A stretch of DNA of 64,000 nucleotides from Centrapalus pauciflorus (GCA_020465985.1 JAANYP010007204.1:65199-129198); one strand, 5' to 3'; positions 41,728 to 54,236 are shown, counted from the first letter of the stretch. Notes: generated by a model from the letters alone, not told the origin. Numbers and translations: made by a program.

Positions 41728-42424
41728 TGTCAGGATCTGAAAATTATGAAAATTATGAATAACCAAGATTAACTGATTTGAATTTATCAGAGTATAAATC
41801 AATAATCTTGCTTTGAATCAAAGTTTAATTAAGAAGTTTGCGGAATAACACTTAATTATTTTAACAAAAACTTTCAGAATCAATAAAGCATAAAACATAA
41901 GAAGTAATCAAGACTGTTTGTATTGCTGAATTCACTGATTACAATCACCTCTAATCTGTTTTGATTAGACGAAGAACACAGACTGTTCTTAGGGTTTTAC
42001 AACCTTAGAGGCTTAAGAAAACTTAACAATAAAGCAATTACAGACTCAAAAATATGCAGAAAACTTCTCTCTCTATGCATATGCATATATCTTCTATACA
42101 ATATTCTGTCTATTTATATTGCTTTATGGACGTGTTTCCTTGAAGGACTATGACTTCTCTGATAGTAGATATGCTGGAATTTTCGTGTAGATATCTTCCC
42201 TGAAAATCAGCACATTCTGTTTATGAAACTGTTGAGCAGCTTGAATGACTTGGCAGCATGAACTGAGTAGCTTGAGTTGTTTTGCTCTGGCAGCTTGAAC
42301 TTTTACACTGGCAGCTCGAGTTTCTTCAACTAGCAGCATGAACTTTGTTCTTACATGAAAAATCTACTAACAGTCTGAGAAGTCTAAACTAACAGCTTGA
42401 GTATACTTAAACTATTTCCCAACA
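41728..42424 (-). repeat. 5' LTR of the Sirevirus
   Basis: 697 bp, same ends and nearly the same sequence as 31534-32230. The mRNA start is presumably inside this copy; no promoter element was pinned down. Confidence 0.95.
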
Positions 42425-43639
42425 TACAACGAACTTAAAGCAAACTTTTGGTGGCCGGGATTGAAGAAGGATATCGACCAGTACGTTGAACGATGTAGGA
42501 CTTGCCGGCTTGTGAAAGTCGAACACCAGCAACCATATGGTAGTTTTCAACTGCTTCCCATTCCGGAATGGAAGTGGGAACATATTACGATGGACTTTGT
42601 TACTAAATTACCGAAAACTAAGCGTCAACACGATACAGTATGGGTAATAGTGGATAGAGTGACTAAGTCGTCACACTTTATTCTGATTCGGGAAAGTTAT
42701 TCGTTGGAAAAGTTGGCTCACATTTACATGGACGAGATTGTTTCTAGACATGGAGTACCTAAGTCTATAGTATCTGATCGGGATAACCGATTTACTTCAA
42801 AGTTCTGGTCGGCTTTACAAGAAGGGTTGGGAACGAGAATAGCAATGAGTACGGCTTATCGTCCACAAACCGCTGGTCAGAGTGAAAGGACCATCCTCAC
42901 CTTGGAAGATATGATGAGATCATGTGTACTGGATCTTGGCGGCAATTGGGACGACCATTTGCCACTGATAGAGTTCTCGTACAACAATAGTTACCATGCA
43001 ACAATAAAGAAGGCACCGTTTGAGGCTTTGTATGGAAGAAGGTGTAGGACTCCTACGTGTTGGAGAGAAACTGTAGAAACGCCGATTGCTGGGCCGGCAT
43101 TGTTACAGGAGACAAACGAGAAGATACAGCTGATTAGGCAGAATATGAAAGCGGCCCAGGATCGTCAGAAAAGTTATTACGACAGAAGGCACAAACCAAT
43201 CAGTTTTGAAGTGAACGACTGGGTTTATTTGAAAGTATCACCTATGAGAGGTGTTACACGATTTGTGAAAAGAGGAAAGTTGGCTCCGAGATTTGTCGGA
43301 CCATTCAAGATAACCGAGAAAGTAGGAAATCAGTCATACCGTTTGGAATTGCCTAAAGAGATGTCGGGCATACACCCGGTGTTTCATGTTGGGAATCTCA
43401 GGAAATCGTTCAATACTGGAAATGAGGATTGGGCAGATCATACTGAGTTGCAAGTTGATGAGAGGCTCAGATATGTTGAAGAGCCGGAGTGTGTGTTGGA
43501 TACTAAAATGAAAAAGCTAAGGAGCAAGGAGATCGAAATGGTGCTTATACGTTGGAAGCATCATAAGGGAGCGAATCATACCTGGGAGACTAAGTCCGAG
43601 ATGTTGAAGAAATATCCGCAACTATTTGGATCTGAATAA
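42425..43639 (+). pseudogene. Integrase core and chromodomain-like C-terminus of Gypsy #1
   Basis: This continues the interrupted integrase on the other side of the Sirevirus, in the frame of the finger (CRTC at 42494-42505). From 42461 it is open for 392 residues. The DDE triad is visible as D45 (MDFVTK), D106 (SDRD) and E142 (SERT), with exactly 35 residues between the last two. A GPF/Y-type module (FVGPFKITEKVGN) follows. The last 60 residues (CVLDTKMKKLRSKEIEMVL, RWKHHKG, TWETKSEM) form the chromodomain-like end that defines chromoviruses and is thought to guide integration into particular chromatin. The domain itself looks intact; the insertion is what disables it. Confidence 0.9.
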
Positions 43640-43676
43640 CTTCGAGGACGAAGTTTGAGCGTGGTGGAGCCCATGT

Positions 43677-45626
43677 TGTAACATCCTCAGATTTTAATTA
43701 TTATGATTGAGGTTTAATTAGTTAAAATTGTTGAATTATGTAAGTTAAGTTGGTACTGATTTTTGGATAAATTATAAAATGGGTTGATTTATTTAGAAAT
43801 TAAGAAATTTCAATTTATTTAAGTAAATTAAATTATTAAGTGAAAATAATTATTAAGGAAAATAAAATAAAGATAGAATCCTTTATTTTATAAAATCAGT
43901 ATTTTATGGAACCGGATAGGTAGAGGGGTGAAATGTGCCAATGTTGGAAATTTGGAATAAATGGGATGAAAGATCAATTTTTGTCTTTCATTTCCACCAA
44001 GCATTTTCTCTCTCTAGAACTCTCTCTAGAAATTCGAAGATCATCAAATATGGATTTTTGAAGCTGAAAATCTGAAACAAGATTGCTAGGAACGGACTAT
44101 AACATCTGCAATCATCGAATTAAGGTAAATGTCTCTTTAAATTCGAATTTGGAACATTTTGGGTTCGGTTTTTATGAAATCGAATTTAAAGATTTAAGTA
44201 GCAAACCTGAATGCATGTATGATATTATTATGGATTAGTATCAATCTAGTGTTTATGAAGCTACATATTAAATTTCAGCTTCTGATTTAAAGTAAAAGTA
44301 TGATTTTTGGGATTTTTAGTGTGTCCTATGTATGTATGTTCGAAAATGATGGAAAAATGGTCAAATAGGATCTGAGATGATACATAAATGTGATAATATT
44401 AGTGTTAAAATGATGGGAATGAAGTGTCTTAAAGTTGGCAGAAATTATATCATACCAGGAAATAAGTATAAACATGACTTAGAATTAAAATCTGGAAAAT
44501 GAATAAAAGTAAGAACAAATTCGAATGGTTCAAAATTCAGTTATGTTCGAGTTTATGTTATTTTCGAATTTGGCACCTTTTCGAATTTAGTTACTTCGAA
44601 TTTATCCAAAACAGTAAAATAAATTCTAAGTGTTGGAATCCGGATGGAGTCCGAATTCGGATGGGGACCGAATTCGGATATGGTCCGAAATTGGTTTAGG
44701 TTCGAACCTGAGTTGGGTTCGAACTTAGTTGTGGTTCGAATTTAAGAGTTCGAACTTAGTTGTGGTTCGAATTTAATGGTTCGAGTTTGATATGATTCGA
44801 ATTTAGCTATGGTCCGAAATAGGATTCGAACTTATCTTTAATATGAGATGGGGGTCCGAATTCGGGTGGGGTCCGAATTCGGACATGGATCCGAATTGGG
44901 GATCAAATATTGCAAGAATTATAAATTTTGGTTTTATGAAATTAAACAGCTATTGACACAATGGTTTGATATAATTGACTTACAGGTCCCTTGTGGTGTT
45001 GTTTAACCCACAGTGGGGTACTTTGTGGATCCGGTTGAAAGCCCGAGGAGAAATAATTATTGATTAAAGTTTAATAACGCACCCATTGTGAGTACATTAG
45101 ATTTCGCATGCTTATATCTGCTTTATGTTAGCTTTGCCTGCTGAGACATGTTGCTTCATTTATCACTTGGAATTCTACTAACTTGCGTAGATTTATATGC
45201 ACATTCATATTTGTTGCATGTCCGTTCGTTTGTTGTGTATCTAGTGATGGACCGGTGGGTCGCATCAATTACTCCGCTGTTACTGTGCTATATGACCCGG
45301 AGCTGATCCCTCCGAGGTTCTGGTAGGCAGTAAATCATCCCCGATGGTATGGTTGTCTCAGATGGTGTGTTTTTATGCCGAGCTTTGGGCTCGAAGGAGC
45401 TGCGGCTCTTGTTCCGTACTTGGTGTACGAAGAGGGTATACAATGTTTGTCATCGGTGTTACTCTTGGGGCTTTATAAAGATTTATAAAATGCGTAAATC
45501 TGTGTATTCACTAAGCATTCGCTTATCCCTCAGTTGTTTATTTTTACAGGAAAAGGGAAGTCTGCTGCAGGACCTTCTAGTTAGGTTGTTGTGAAGTTCT
45601 TGGAAGATATCTACTACTCAATCGGT
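43677..45626 (+). repeat. 3' LTR of Gypsy #1, truncated
   Basis: Matches 25767-27734 closely and then stops at CAATCGGT, where unrelated sequence begins. The last about 240 bp present in the 5' LTR (27735-27974) are missing. The motif array is at about 44520-44915. Confidence 0.9.
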
Positions 45627-47454
45627 GGAGATCGAAACACTCTCTCTGCTCCGCAAACAATATATATTATTAATCGATAATTATTTAAAGGAAGTTTAAA
45701 CTATTTATCAATATTATTTGAAAATAATAACTATATTTATTAAAGGTTGTTTAATAAAAAGTTTCTTAAAATAGTAAGTTTAAGTTTCAAAGGTGTTTGA
45801 ATTGTTAATTGAATATTTTAAGAAAAATGTAGTTTTGAATCCAAAGATAATGCAAAGATGGAATTGAATTTGAATTTTTCGGGAAAAAGTTTCTAATTTT
45901 GGAAAGTGTTCCTGAATTTCGAGTTTATAAACCGTATTAAATTTAAGAACGATATTGGACATGATTACTTCAATTAATGGTAGATTAATTGGTCTTAAAA
46001 TTATTTTCATGGCAAGATGAAAACGAATTCTGGATTATTAACATGTTTTACTGCTTTATTAATGTTTGTGACATAGCCAAGCCTTGAGACCCCTTTGTTT
46101 GTGATGATTGTTTATATAATCTTAATGTTTGCTATATTTTATTATTGGTTATTTTTGGGAAGGTCTGCGTGCCATTGGAATCCCGGGTTTATGATGTAAT
46201 CTGTAATAGGTTAGAAAATAGGCAAATGTATTTAGATTAAAATTATGTAAAAAATTTTGGCGAAGATGTCCATCAAGAAGAAGGTCATCCATCAAGGATG
46301 CTCGGAGACATCATCGGATGCTGAGGCTAGTGGGAGCTGAAAGAGTTCAACCTTCTTGCCTTGTGTGTTGATTTTGTCCCTTAGGTTTTGACCTAATTGG
46401 TTTGTCCGTATGGCTCTTGGAAACCAATTTAGTTTTTGGCAAGGCTATGTCACCGTGTGGTTATATGTTTTATTTCTTTATGCATTATTTATATCTGCGT
46501 GGTTGCGATGACAAAGTAGATAAATAAAAGAAATTAAAACTACAATCATTTTTGATGAAAAAATTAAAGTATTTAAAAGAAAGTTTAAATTGGAAACTTT
46601 AATTATTTTGTCAGGTGTTACATATGACATTTTTATGAAATTAGTTTCAAATAAAAGGAGATTTATTTTTTATATGATCAAAGTGTTGAAATTCTTAAAA
46701 CTGGTACATTTACTGGACTGTTTACCAGAATAGGTGGTGTCTAGGACAGTCTCGCTCGGGCTGTGGTTGTAGGAATTTCCGAGAGGTTTAGAACCGAAAG
46801 GATCCTTCCCGCTGACTAACCTGACTGGCCACTAGTTCTTGGTAAGAGACTGGTTATAAACCCAAAATTAAAAATCTGACACAACACACCGTCCATATAG
46901 TGGCACTCACGGTGACCGGTCGTCGTAAGTAGGTTTAGCATTCGTTGGGTGCTTACGCCGCAAACTCGGAGAGCTGTGAGGTAAGCACTGCGGATCCTAA
47001 GTGAGACTTGGGCCAGTGATTTGCAGTTGTTATATGGTGTGTGTCAGTGGTGGTTCCTCAGTAAGACTGTTGCCCAAGGTGTGGATGGGATTAAACATGA
47101 TCAATTTAAGAAATTGAAAATCTCATAAGATCTAAGAGTTGCAAGGGGGTTGTAATTGGTAATAAGTTGCCTGCCTGAGTAGCTTATTCATGTAGGTTCA
47201 GCCTCCGTTGGGTGCATGAATAAGTAAAATGGTTCTTAGGATTAATAAATCATTTTCTGAATTTTGGGTTATTGATTTATTAATGGTTAATCAAATACTA
47301 ATTTTTGAAAATTTGTTTTAGATGGTTGAAAGAGGCAAAGGTAGAAGCGGTTTAAATAATAATAATGACAATAGTAACAACAACAACAATGATAACGTCA
47401 ATCTCCATCCTCAACCTCCTCCTATTGAAAATCTTCCCCGAAAGCACATGTTGC
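45627..47454 (+). mobile_element. Fragment of an older LTR element (probably Gypsy): LTR-like sequence, leader and gag start
   Basis: No ORF of note until an ATG at about 47322 that opens a low-complexity start (MVERGKGRSGL, then Asn-rich, then Pro/Gln-rich), a style seen at the N-terminus of plant Gypsy gags. It breaks off near 47455. Upstream are features that look like LTR and leader sequence: paired phrases around gacatagccaag (46071) and a repeated gttgggtgc...gcttac-like motif at 46945 and 47207. Clear termini and a primer site were not found. Confidence 0.4.
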
Positions 47455-47880
47455 TACTTTGAGGTCCATTCGGGATATGGAGAACTCAAAAGAGGCAACT
47501 TCCTGAACTGGGAATAAGATCTGACTAATGTTTAGAGTACAGAGCGGAAGTCGTATGTTCTGGAAAGGGCACCAGGACCTGCTCTTGCAGAGACAGCTAC
47601 AGTTGAGGAGAGAAATCTCCACAAGAAGCACTCTGAGGATTTGGTTGATGTTGCCTGTCTAATGCTTGTGACCATGACATCTTAGCTGCGGACTAACCTT
47701 ATGGACGTCTCAGCTTGCCGGATGTATCGCCAGCTAAAGGATATGTTCCAGACTCAAGGTCGGAATACTGAAAAGGATATACGACTAGGGCTCTGAGCTC
47801 CTGCAGAATGGCAGAAGGAACAACTGTTAGACCCCATGTGCTAAAGATGAAAGGTTATCTGGATCATCTTAGCAGACTTG
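47455..47880 (+). pseudogene. Copia gag remnant, first part
   Basis: Conceptual translation in shifting frames recalls the widespread plant Copia gag: a TLRSI-like start, then APGPALAE, then LVDVACLMLVTM, then LKDMFQTQ. Several stops (for example TAG near 47685) and frame changes are present. The Gypsy #2 element inserted at 47880/47881 cuts it, and it resumes at 58833. Confidence 0.65.
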
Positions 47881-48006
47881 TGTGAAGACCTCCCCTTACG
47901 GGGCAATCCTCAGAGTCTAGGTCCCACATCATGCAACACGATATCAATCATAATTAAGATAGAGTAATTAAGTTGCGGAATTTAAAATTACAGTACAAAA
48001 TATTAG

Positions 48007-48678
48007 GATAAGTTTAATACAGATTTTAATACGAACTACAATTTTCAAATAAAACTTATAAAGGGCACAATTCTAATCTAATTCATGTCATCATACAATA
48101 AAGATAAATCTACCCAAAACCACCACATTGTCATCTTCCAATCAGTACCAAAAAGGGTTTGCTGAGTAGAGGTCTATGAAAACTTCTGTCTTGATCTTGT
48201 AAGACCGAAGAACTAGGTCCAGCGGGTGACTTTCCTTTATCTTTTCCTGTAAAAAGGTAAATAGCAACTGTAAGCAAAGCTTAGTGAGAATATAGATTTT
48301 CAGATTTCATGCATTAATCAAGCGAATCATGGGTCAAAGCGTGATAAGTTTAATACAGATTTAAATACGAACTACAATTTTCAAATAAAACTTATAAAGG
48401 GCACAAGTCTAATCTAATTCATGTCATCATACAATCAAGATAAATCTACCCAAAACCACCACATTGTCATCTTCCAATCAGTACCAAAAAGGGTTTGCTG
48501 AGTAGAGGTCTATGAAAACTTCTGTCTTGATCTTGTAAGACCGAAGAACTAGGTCCAGCGGGTGACTTTCCTTTATCTTTTCCTGTAAAAAGGTAAATAG
48601 CAACTGTAAGCAAAGCTTAGTGAGAATATAGATTTTCAGATTTCATGCATTAATCAAGCGGATCATGGGTCAAAGCGT
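48007..48678 (-). repeat. 336-bp tandem duplication in the 3' LTR of Gypsy #2
   Basis: Two adjacent copies, both starting gataagtttaatacag, with few differences. The other LTR has a single copy, so the duplication arose after integration. It doubles the conserved CACTAAGC...ACAG block. Confidence 0.9.
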
Positions 48679-49583
48679 GATATATCTGGACTGCCGCTAC
48701 ACCCACTCATGATTGAGACATAGAATTCATAGAAATGGATGATGTTCAGCCCACACTCATGCTTTAGTGGAAGCTATCCACTTATGATGGGCTAGCTACC
48801 AACGGTCTTCATGGGGGAACATCGGAGTATCAATACCAAGTTCAATAGAACTGGTGACATAGCTAGGTCTAGAACAATAGACCGACAAAGCTAATCATGC
48901 CAAGCTGAATCAATATGTCAATGATGCGATCAATAAGGAAAGCATAGTAATCAAAATCATGATAGCAATAATTTCATAGCAATATCTGAAATGAACTGTA
49001 AATACAATGTCATGCGAATTGATAAGTCAAATAGCTATCATGATCCACAGGGCATCACCGAACCATGGTGTGCGCAGGTCACAATCCAGCAGAGCATAAA
49101 TGAATGTCAAATAATCAATCATCAACAATATGTCTCAAACGGAAGTCTAGCATGCAAAACTGAATATCTATAACTCACAGGTACTGGTTTAGTCTGAGCT
49201 CTTGTCTTTATCAAGCAGATTAAATCCACCACCTGAGTTATCTCAAGATTTTATCTTTGACTTTCTGGACTTTGACTTTGCTTTTCAAACTCTGACCCAC
49301 TTTCAAGAACTTTAAATGTTTAATGCTTTGTTCAGAATTATCTGAACTTGTCCAGAATTTATCATTTGCAAGAATGTTAGCTTTTAGACTTTACTTGATC
49401 TGATTCTGATAACTTAAAAACTTTTATGCCCATTTTCATGGACATGTGTGACTTTTGTCATTTTTATATCATAATAGTTTTTATTTGAACATAAAAAACT
49501 AAAGATTTATTGATTTTAAACTTTATAAATCATAATTGCGTTTTGACAACAGATTATATAAATGGTTAGTAATAATTATTATA

Positions 49584-49641
<58 letters not shown>

Positions 49642-49690
49642 TATACCACACACACATACGTGGCATATGTATATATATTAATGCTTCCAA

Positions 49691-49763
<73 letters not shown>

Positions 49764-49887
49764 TACTCACACACTCACATACAACATTCTTATGTATTTG
49801 GACATGCACACACATGGCTACACATTTGCATGCATTAGAAAAGTCAAATAGGATATCATTACATATTTTGGTTTCTATATATTTTGA

Positions 49888-50203
49888 AGGTCTCGGTAGA
49901 TATATGCATATAAGGTTTCGGAAGTTTTTGTGTGGGTTTCGGTACATTACCGAAACCTTAGAGGTTTCGGTATAGGTTTCAGTATTCCAAAAGTTTTAGT
50001 AAATATCAAAGGTCTCGGTATATAAAAATGGTCTCGGTAGTTTTCATAGTTTCGGTATATACCGAAACCTTTCATGGGTTTCGGTATCCTTCAATTTCAT
50101 CATCTGGGTTTCGGTAGTTTCAAAGGGTATGGTTTCGGTATCGGTTTCTATAATATATATAGTCTCAGTATCCTTAGTTTCAGTGTACAACCTTAACACA
50201 TAC

Positions 50204-50282
<79 letters not shown>

Positions 50283-50346
50283 TCGGTAGTGTGCTTTTAC
50301 CGAAACCTTATGGTTTCGGTAACCCATATTTTGGGTTTCGGTAAGT
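49888..50346 (-). repeat. GGTTTCGGTA motif array in the 3' LTR of Gypsy #2
   Basis: About twenty GGTTTCGGTA-like motifs in both orientations, several as inverted pairs (for example near 49947-49968 and 50050-50077). A (TA)n tract lies inside the array. The homologous array in the other LTR is at 57652-58044. Confidence 0.85.
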
Positions 50347-51128
50347 GAAAAACACACAAACAACACACACTGCTCTGTTTCTTTTCCATTCTGTTTTCTT
50401 TTTAAAACAACAATTACAACAATTATACACTTAATTCTTACATGCATGTGTATTATTTCAAATCTTTTAACAATAACTTGCTTAAATTTTACAGATTTGA
50501 ATTTGATTTTGGGTTCATAAACCCAGAGAAACCGTAAGTTTCTATTTTGAGACCAAAAAAATACTTTAAACATCAAAATTACCTTATATCTTTGTGTACT
50601 TTGTTGTTTGATGTTTGATTGTTGAATTTCTTGGCTTGAATTTCACTTTTGTTGTAGCTTTTCTTGATGGATTTGATGAAAATTTGAAGGTGAAGAAGAT
50701 GGAAACCGTAAGGTTAGCAGGAGAGAAAGAGAGAGAGAGCAGATAGTTTAATTTTTGTGAAATGAGTGAATAATCTCACTTTGTGTTTATATATTTTCTA
50801 AGTTTCTAAAATTCTCATTTTGTGCACTAAACTTTTGTTTATCTCTTTCTTTAAATAAATAAACTTTATAATTTAACATAATATATACTTTTAACTTAAT
50901 TATATATTTCTCATTACTTTTAAATAAATTACATAACGGTTCAAGTTCTAATATTTTATTTGTGTGCCACAATTATAATTCGTATCAAGTATGTTGCTAT
51001 AATTTATAATATTTAATTTAATTAAATAATTTCAATATTTAATTAAATTACAATACAAATAATGTAATTAAAATTACATTATTCAAACACAGAAAATTAA
51101 CAGTTCGGTTAAAAGCTAGGTTGTTACA

Positions 51129-51165
51129 GAATGGGCTTCACCACGCACAAACTTCGTCCTCGAAG
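51129..51165 (-). promoter_or_regulatory. 3' end of the internal region with conserved pre-LTR sequence
   Basis: The minus strand reads CTTCGAGGACGAAG followed by GTGGTGAAGCCCAT up to the LTR. The same sequence precedes the 3' LTR of Gypsy #1, marking the PPT zone of this lineage. Confidence 0.65.
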
Positions 51166-54100
51166 TTAGCTATGTTCGAACAGACTTGGATAGGTAGCTT
51201 TCATGACATCTCTTGATTCCCAAGACTGATGCGAACCCTTGTGGTGTTTCCACTGAACGAGCACCATCTGCACTTCTTTATTGCGAAGCTTTTTGGTCTT
51301 CGAGTCCAGAATACACTCTGGCTCTTCAACCACGCGAAGCTTCTCATCGATTTGCAGGTCAACATGTGGAATTTGAACTTCTCTTTCATCAGCTAAGCTC
51401 TTTCTCAGATGACTAACATGGAATACAGGATGTATTCCAGCTAAATCCGCTGGCAATTCAAGACGCTAAGACTGATTCCCAATCTTTTCCACAATCTTGA
51501 ACGGACCAATGAATCTTGGAGCTAGCTTGTTTCGCTTTATAAACCGGACCACATTCTTCATTGGAGATACTTTCAGCATCACCCAATCGTTGACTGCAAA
51601 ACTGATCGATCTATGACGATTGTCATAGTATGACTTCTGCCTGCTTTGAGCTTCAAGAATGTTTCTTCTAACGAGTTGAATCTTTTCATGAGTCAACTGT
51701 AGAAGGGCAGGACCTGCTAAAGGTGTTCACCTGTTTCACGCCAACAGGTGGGAGTTCTGCACTTTCTTCCGTACAGAGCTTCAAAAGGAGCCATCTTGAT
51801 CGTTGAATGATAACTGTTATTATATGAGAATTCGACCAAGGGAAAGTGGTCATCCCAGTTACCACCTAGATCAAGAACGCAGGCACGAAGCATATCTTCC
51901 AGAGTTAGGATAGTGCGTTCACTTTGACCATCTGCACTAGGATGATAAGCAGTACTCATAGAGATCCGAGTACTCATCCCGTCTTGCAGCGCTTTCCAGA
52001 ATCTCGAAGTAAAACGACTATCACGATCAGATACGATAGACTATGGCACACCGTGACGAGAAATGATTTCAGTGATGTATAACTGTGCCAATCTATCAAG
52101 GGAGTATGTATCTTTCATCGGTATAAAATGTGCTGATTTCGTTAATCGATCCACGACTACCCAGATGGAGTCGTGCTGTCTCTTGGTTTTCGGCTGCTTC
52201 GTGATGAAATCCATATTTATATGCTCCCACTTCCATTTCGGAACTGGTAGTGGTTGCATATCCCCGAAGGGTTTCTGATGTTCTGCCTTAACCATTTGAC
52301 ATACTCTGCAGCTTTCAACATAATGACCGATGTCTTTCTTCATTCCTGGCCACCAATAGCCAGCTTTCAGATCAAAATACATCTTTGAGCTACCATGATG
52401 AATGGATAATTTGGACCGATGGGCTTCAGATAGAAGAGTGCTGCGGATTGAACCATACTTAGGAATCCAGATTCGGTTTCCCTTGAGACATTGAAGTCTC
52501 AAATGATTCATAGATAGAAACTGAAGTTGCCCTTTAAGATTTTCAGAATCGATATTCTCTTCTTTCAATGCTTCAACTTGAGCAGATCTGATATCTTCGA
52601 TAAGATCTGAAGAGAATACTACAGGAGTTAGGGCATAGCAACACTTTTCTGGATACGTCTTTCTACTCAAAGCATCCGCAACCACATTTGCTTTGCCGGG
52701 ATGATATAGGATCTCGCAATCATAGTCCTTGATAAGCTCTAAGGACCGACGCTGTTTCATGTTCAGATCCTTTTGAGTAAATAGATGCTTGAGACCCTTA
52801 TGATCGGTGTAAAGCTGACACCGAGTCCCATAAAGATAATGACGCTAGATCTTCAGTGCAAAGGTAACAGCAGCCAACTCAAGATCATGAGTTGGTGCAC
52901 TTTTCTCGTAATCTTTCAATTGCCTTGAAGTGTAGGCAATTACTTTTCCTCTTTGCATGAAAACACATCCTAAGCCAGTACCAGATGTATCGCTATAAAC
53001 AACGAAATCATCATTGCCTTCTGGCAAGGCTAGGATCGTCGCTTGAATGAGCTTTTGTTTCAGAGTTTCAAATGTCTCTTGCTGTTTATCAGGCCATATG
53101 AAAGGTGTATTCTTTCGTGTTAGCATCGTAAGAGGCACAGCAATCTTCGAGAAGTCCTTAATGAATCGCCGGTAGTAACCAGCCAATCCAAGGAAGCTTC
53201 TGATTTTAGAGGCATTGCGAGGCGTTTGCCACTTCTGAACAGCCTCGACTTTGGATGGATCAACAGAGATGCCTTCGCCAGACACAACATGGCCAAGGAA
53301 TTGGATCTATAAAGAAGTCAAAGTCGAATTCAAGTTTTAAAACAAAGAACGCTTTTAAGAAATAACTCAAGACATTGTAAGGCTTTTACCTGTCTGAGCC
53401 AAAACTCGCATTTAGAGAATTTTGCATAGAGTCTTTCCTTTCTCAATAACTCTAGCAATTGACGTAGATGAACAACATGATCAGCCTCCGTTTTGGAGTA
53501 AATCAGAATATCGTCTATGAATACGATAACAGACTTATCCAGCATTGGTCTGCACACGCGATTCATGAGATCCATGAACGCCGCTGGTGCATTCGTTAAA
53601 CCGAAGGGCATTACGAGAAATTCGTAATGGCCATATCTTGTTCGGAAGGCTGTTTTTGGAACATCCTCATCTTTAACCTTCAGATGATGATACCCAGAAC
53701 GAAGATCGATCTTGGAGAAGTAACTTGCTCCTTGTAGCTGATCAAATAAATCGTCAATTTATGGGTAGAGGATACTTATTTTTTATGGTGACTTTGTTCA
53801 ACTCACGATAATCGATGCACATTCGAAGAGTTCCGTCTTTCTTCTTAACGAACAAGACAGGTGCACCCCACGGAGATGAACTAGGTCGGATAAAACCCTT
53901 TTCTAACAGCTCTTGCAACTGCTTTGACATTTCCTGCATTTCTACAGGCGCAAGTCTGTAGGGAGCTTTAGCGATGGGAGCCGCACCAGGAACTAAGTCA
54001 ATTCCGAACTCAACTTGACGTTCCGGTGGCACTCCAGAAATATCATCGGGAAATACGTCTGGGAACTCACAGACGATTGGGATATCAGAAATGGATTTCT

Positions 54101-54233
54101 TGTTATCTTCAGCAACAATTTCAGACGAGACATAACACAAGTAGGATTCGTGACCCTTAGACAGATCTTTGTGAGCTTTTTCAATAGATATGAAATAGTG
54201 AGCACCTTTTCGTTTCTCGCCTTTGATTTCCAA
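51166..54233 (-). pseudogene. pol of Gypsy #2: RT, RNase H, integrase, chromodomain; broken
   Basis: Right to left: RT start (VKKKDGTLRMCIDYRELN), an extra base near 53757, the catalytic FIDDILIYSK in 53330-53611, an 83-bp intron-like interruption (53307-53389), RNase H (VVYSDTSGTGLG, DALSRK), integrase finger and DDE core, and a chromodomain-like end (51166-51456). Besides the intron-like insert I note: TAG in place of a Trp codon near 52843; TAG after GVP at 52040; a missing base near 51719; and TAG near 51465. The domains are otherwise well conserved and close to Gypsy #1. It is non-functional as it stands. Confidence 0.9.
53307..53389 (-). other. Intron-like GT-AG interruption inside the reverse transcriptase
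   Basis: On the minus strand the RT codons stop at CAG and are followed by GTAAAAGCC; 83 bp later CTTCTTTATAG precedes the next conserved RT codons in the same phase. The segment has stop codons and is not a multiple of three. Removing it keeps the reading frame exactly. The U-rich end before the AG and the CAG/GT donor look spliceosomal. Gypsy #1 has no counterpart at this site. Confidence 0.7.
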
Positions 54234-54236
54234 TAC

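Larger units (their letters stand above)
31534..42424 (-). mobile_element. Young Sirevirus-type Copia element with accessory ORF (10,891 bp)
   Basis: LTRs of 697 bp at 31534-32230 and 41728-42424 differ at only two positions that I could find. The target duplication is tacaa (31529-31533 and 42425-42429). The order on the minus strand is 5' LTR, primer site, gag, pol (PR-IN-RT-RH), accessory ORF, PPT, 3' LTR. Copia domain order, a very large gag with a coiled coil and an extra ORF after pol all fit the Sirevirus genus. The long ORFs are open, so the copy is either recently active or was inserted very recently. Confidence 0.93.
25767..45626 (+). mobile_element. Tekay/Del-like Gypsy chromovirus #1, split by a nested Sirevirus
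   Basis: The order 5' LTR, primer site, gag, protease, RT, RNase H, integrase, chromodomain-like end, 3' LTR is complete, and the integrase is followed by CTTCGAGGACGAAG, a sequence also present in the Gypsy at 47881. The host element is about 8.9 kb without the 10.9-kb Copia insert at 31534-42424. It carries several stops and frameshifts. The 3' LTR lacks its last about 240 bp, so no right target duplication can be read. Confidence 0.9.
47881..51128 (-). repeat. 3' LTR of Gypsy #2 (3248 bp)
   Basis: Longer than its partner because of a 336-bp tandem duplication (48007-48342 and 48343-48678) and longer TA tracts (about 49600-49622, 49697-49761 and 50217-50279). It contains the minus-strand CACTAAGC...ACAG block in both duplicate copies. 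Confidence 0.9.

Noticed and set aside
48991..49173. 60-residue ORF repeated in both Gypsy #2 LTRs (also 56782-56964)
   Set aside because: Conserved only because the LTRs are copies; no motif and no start context.
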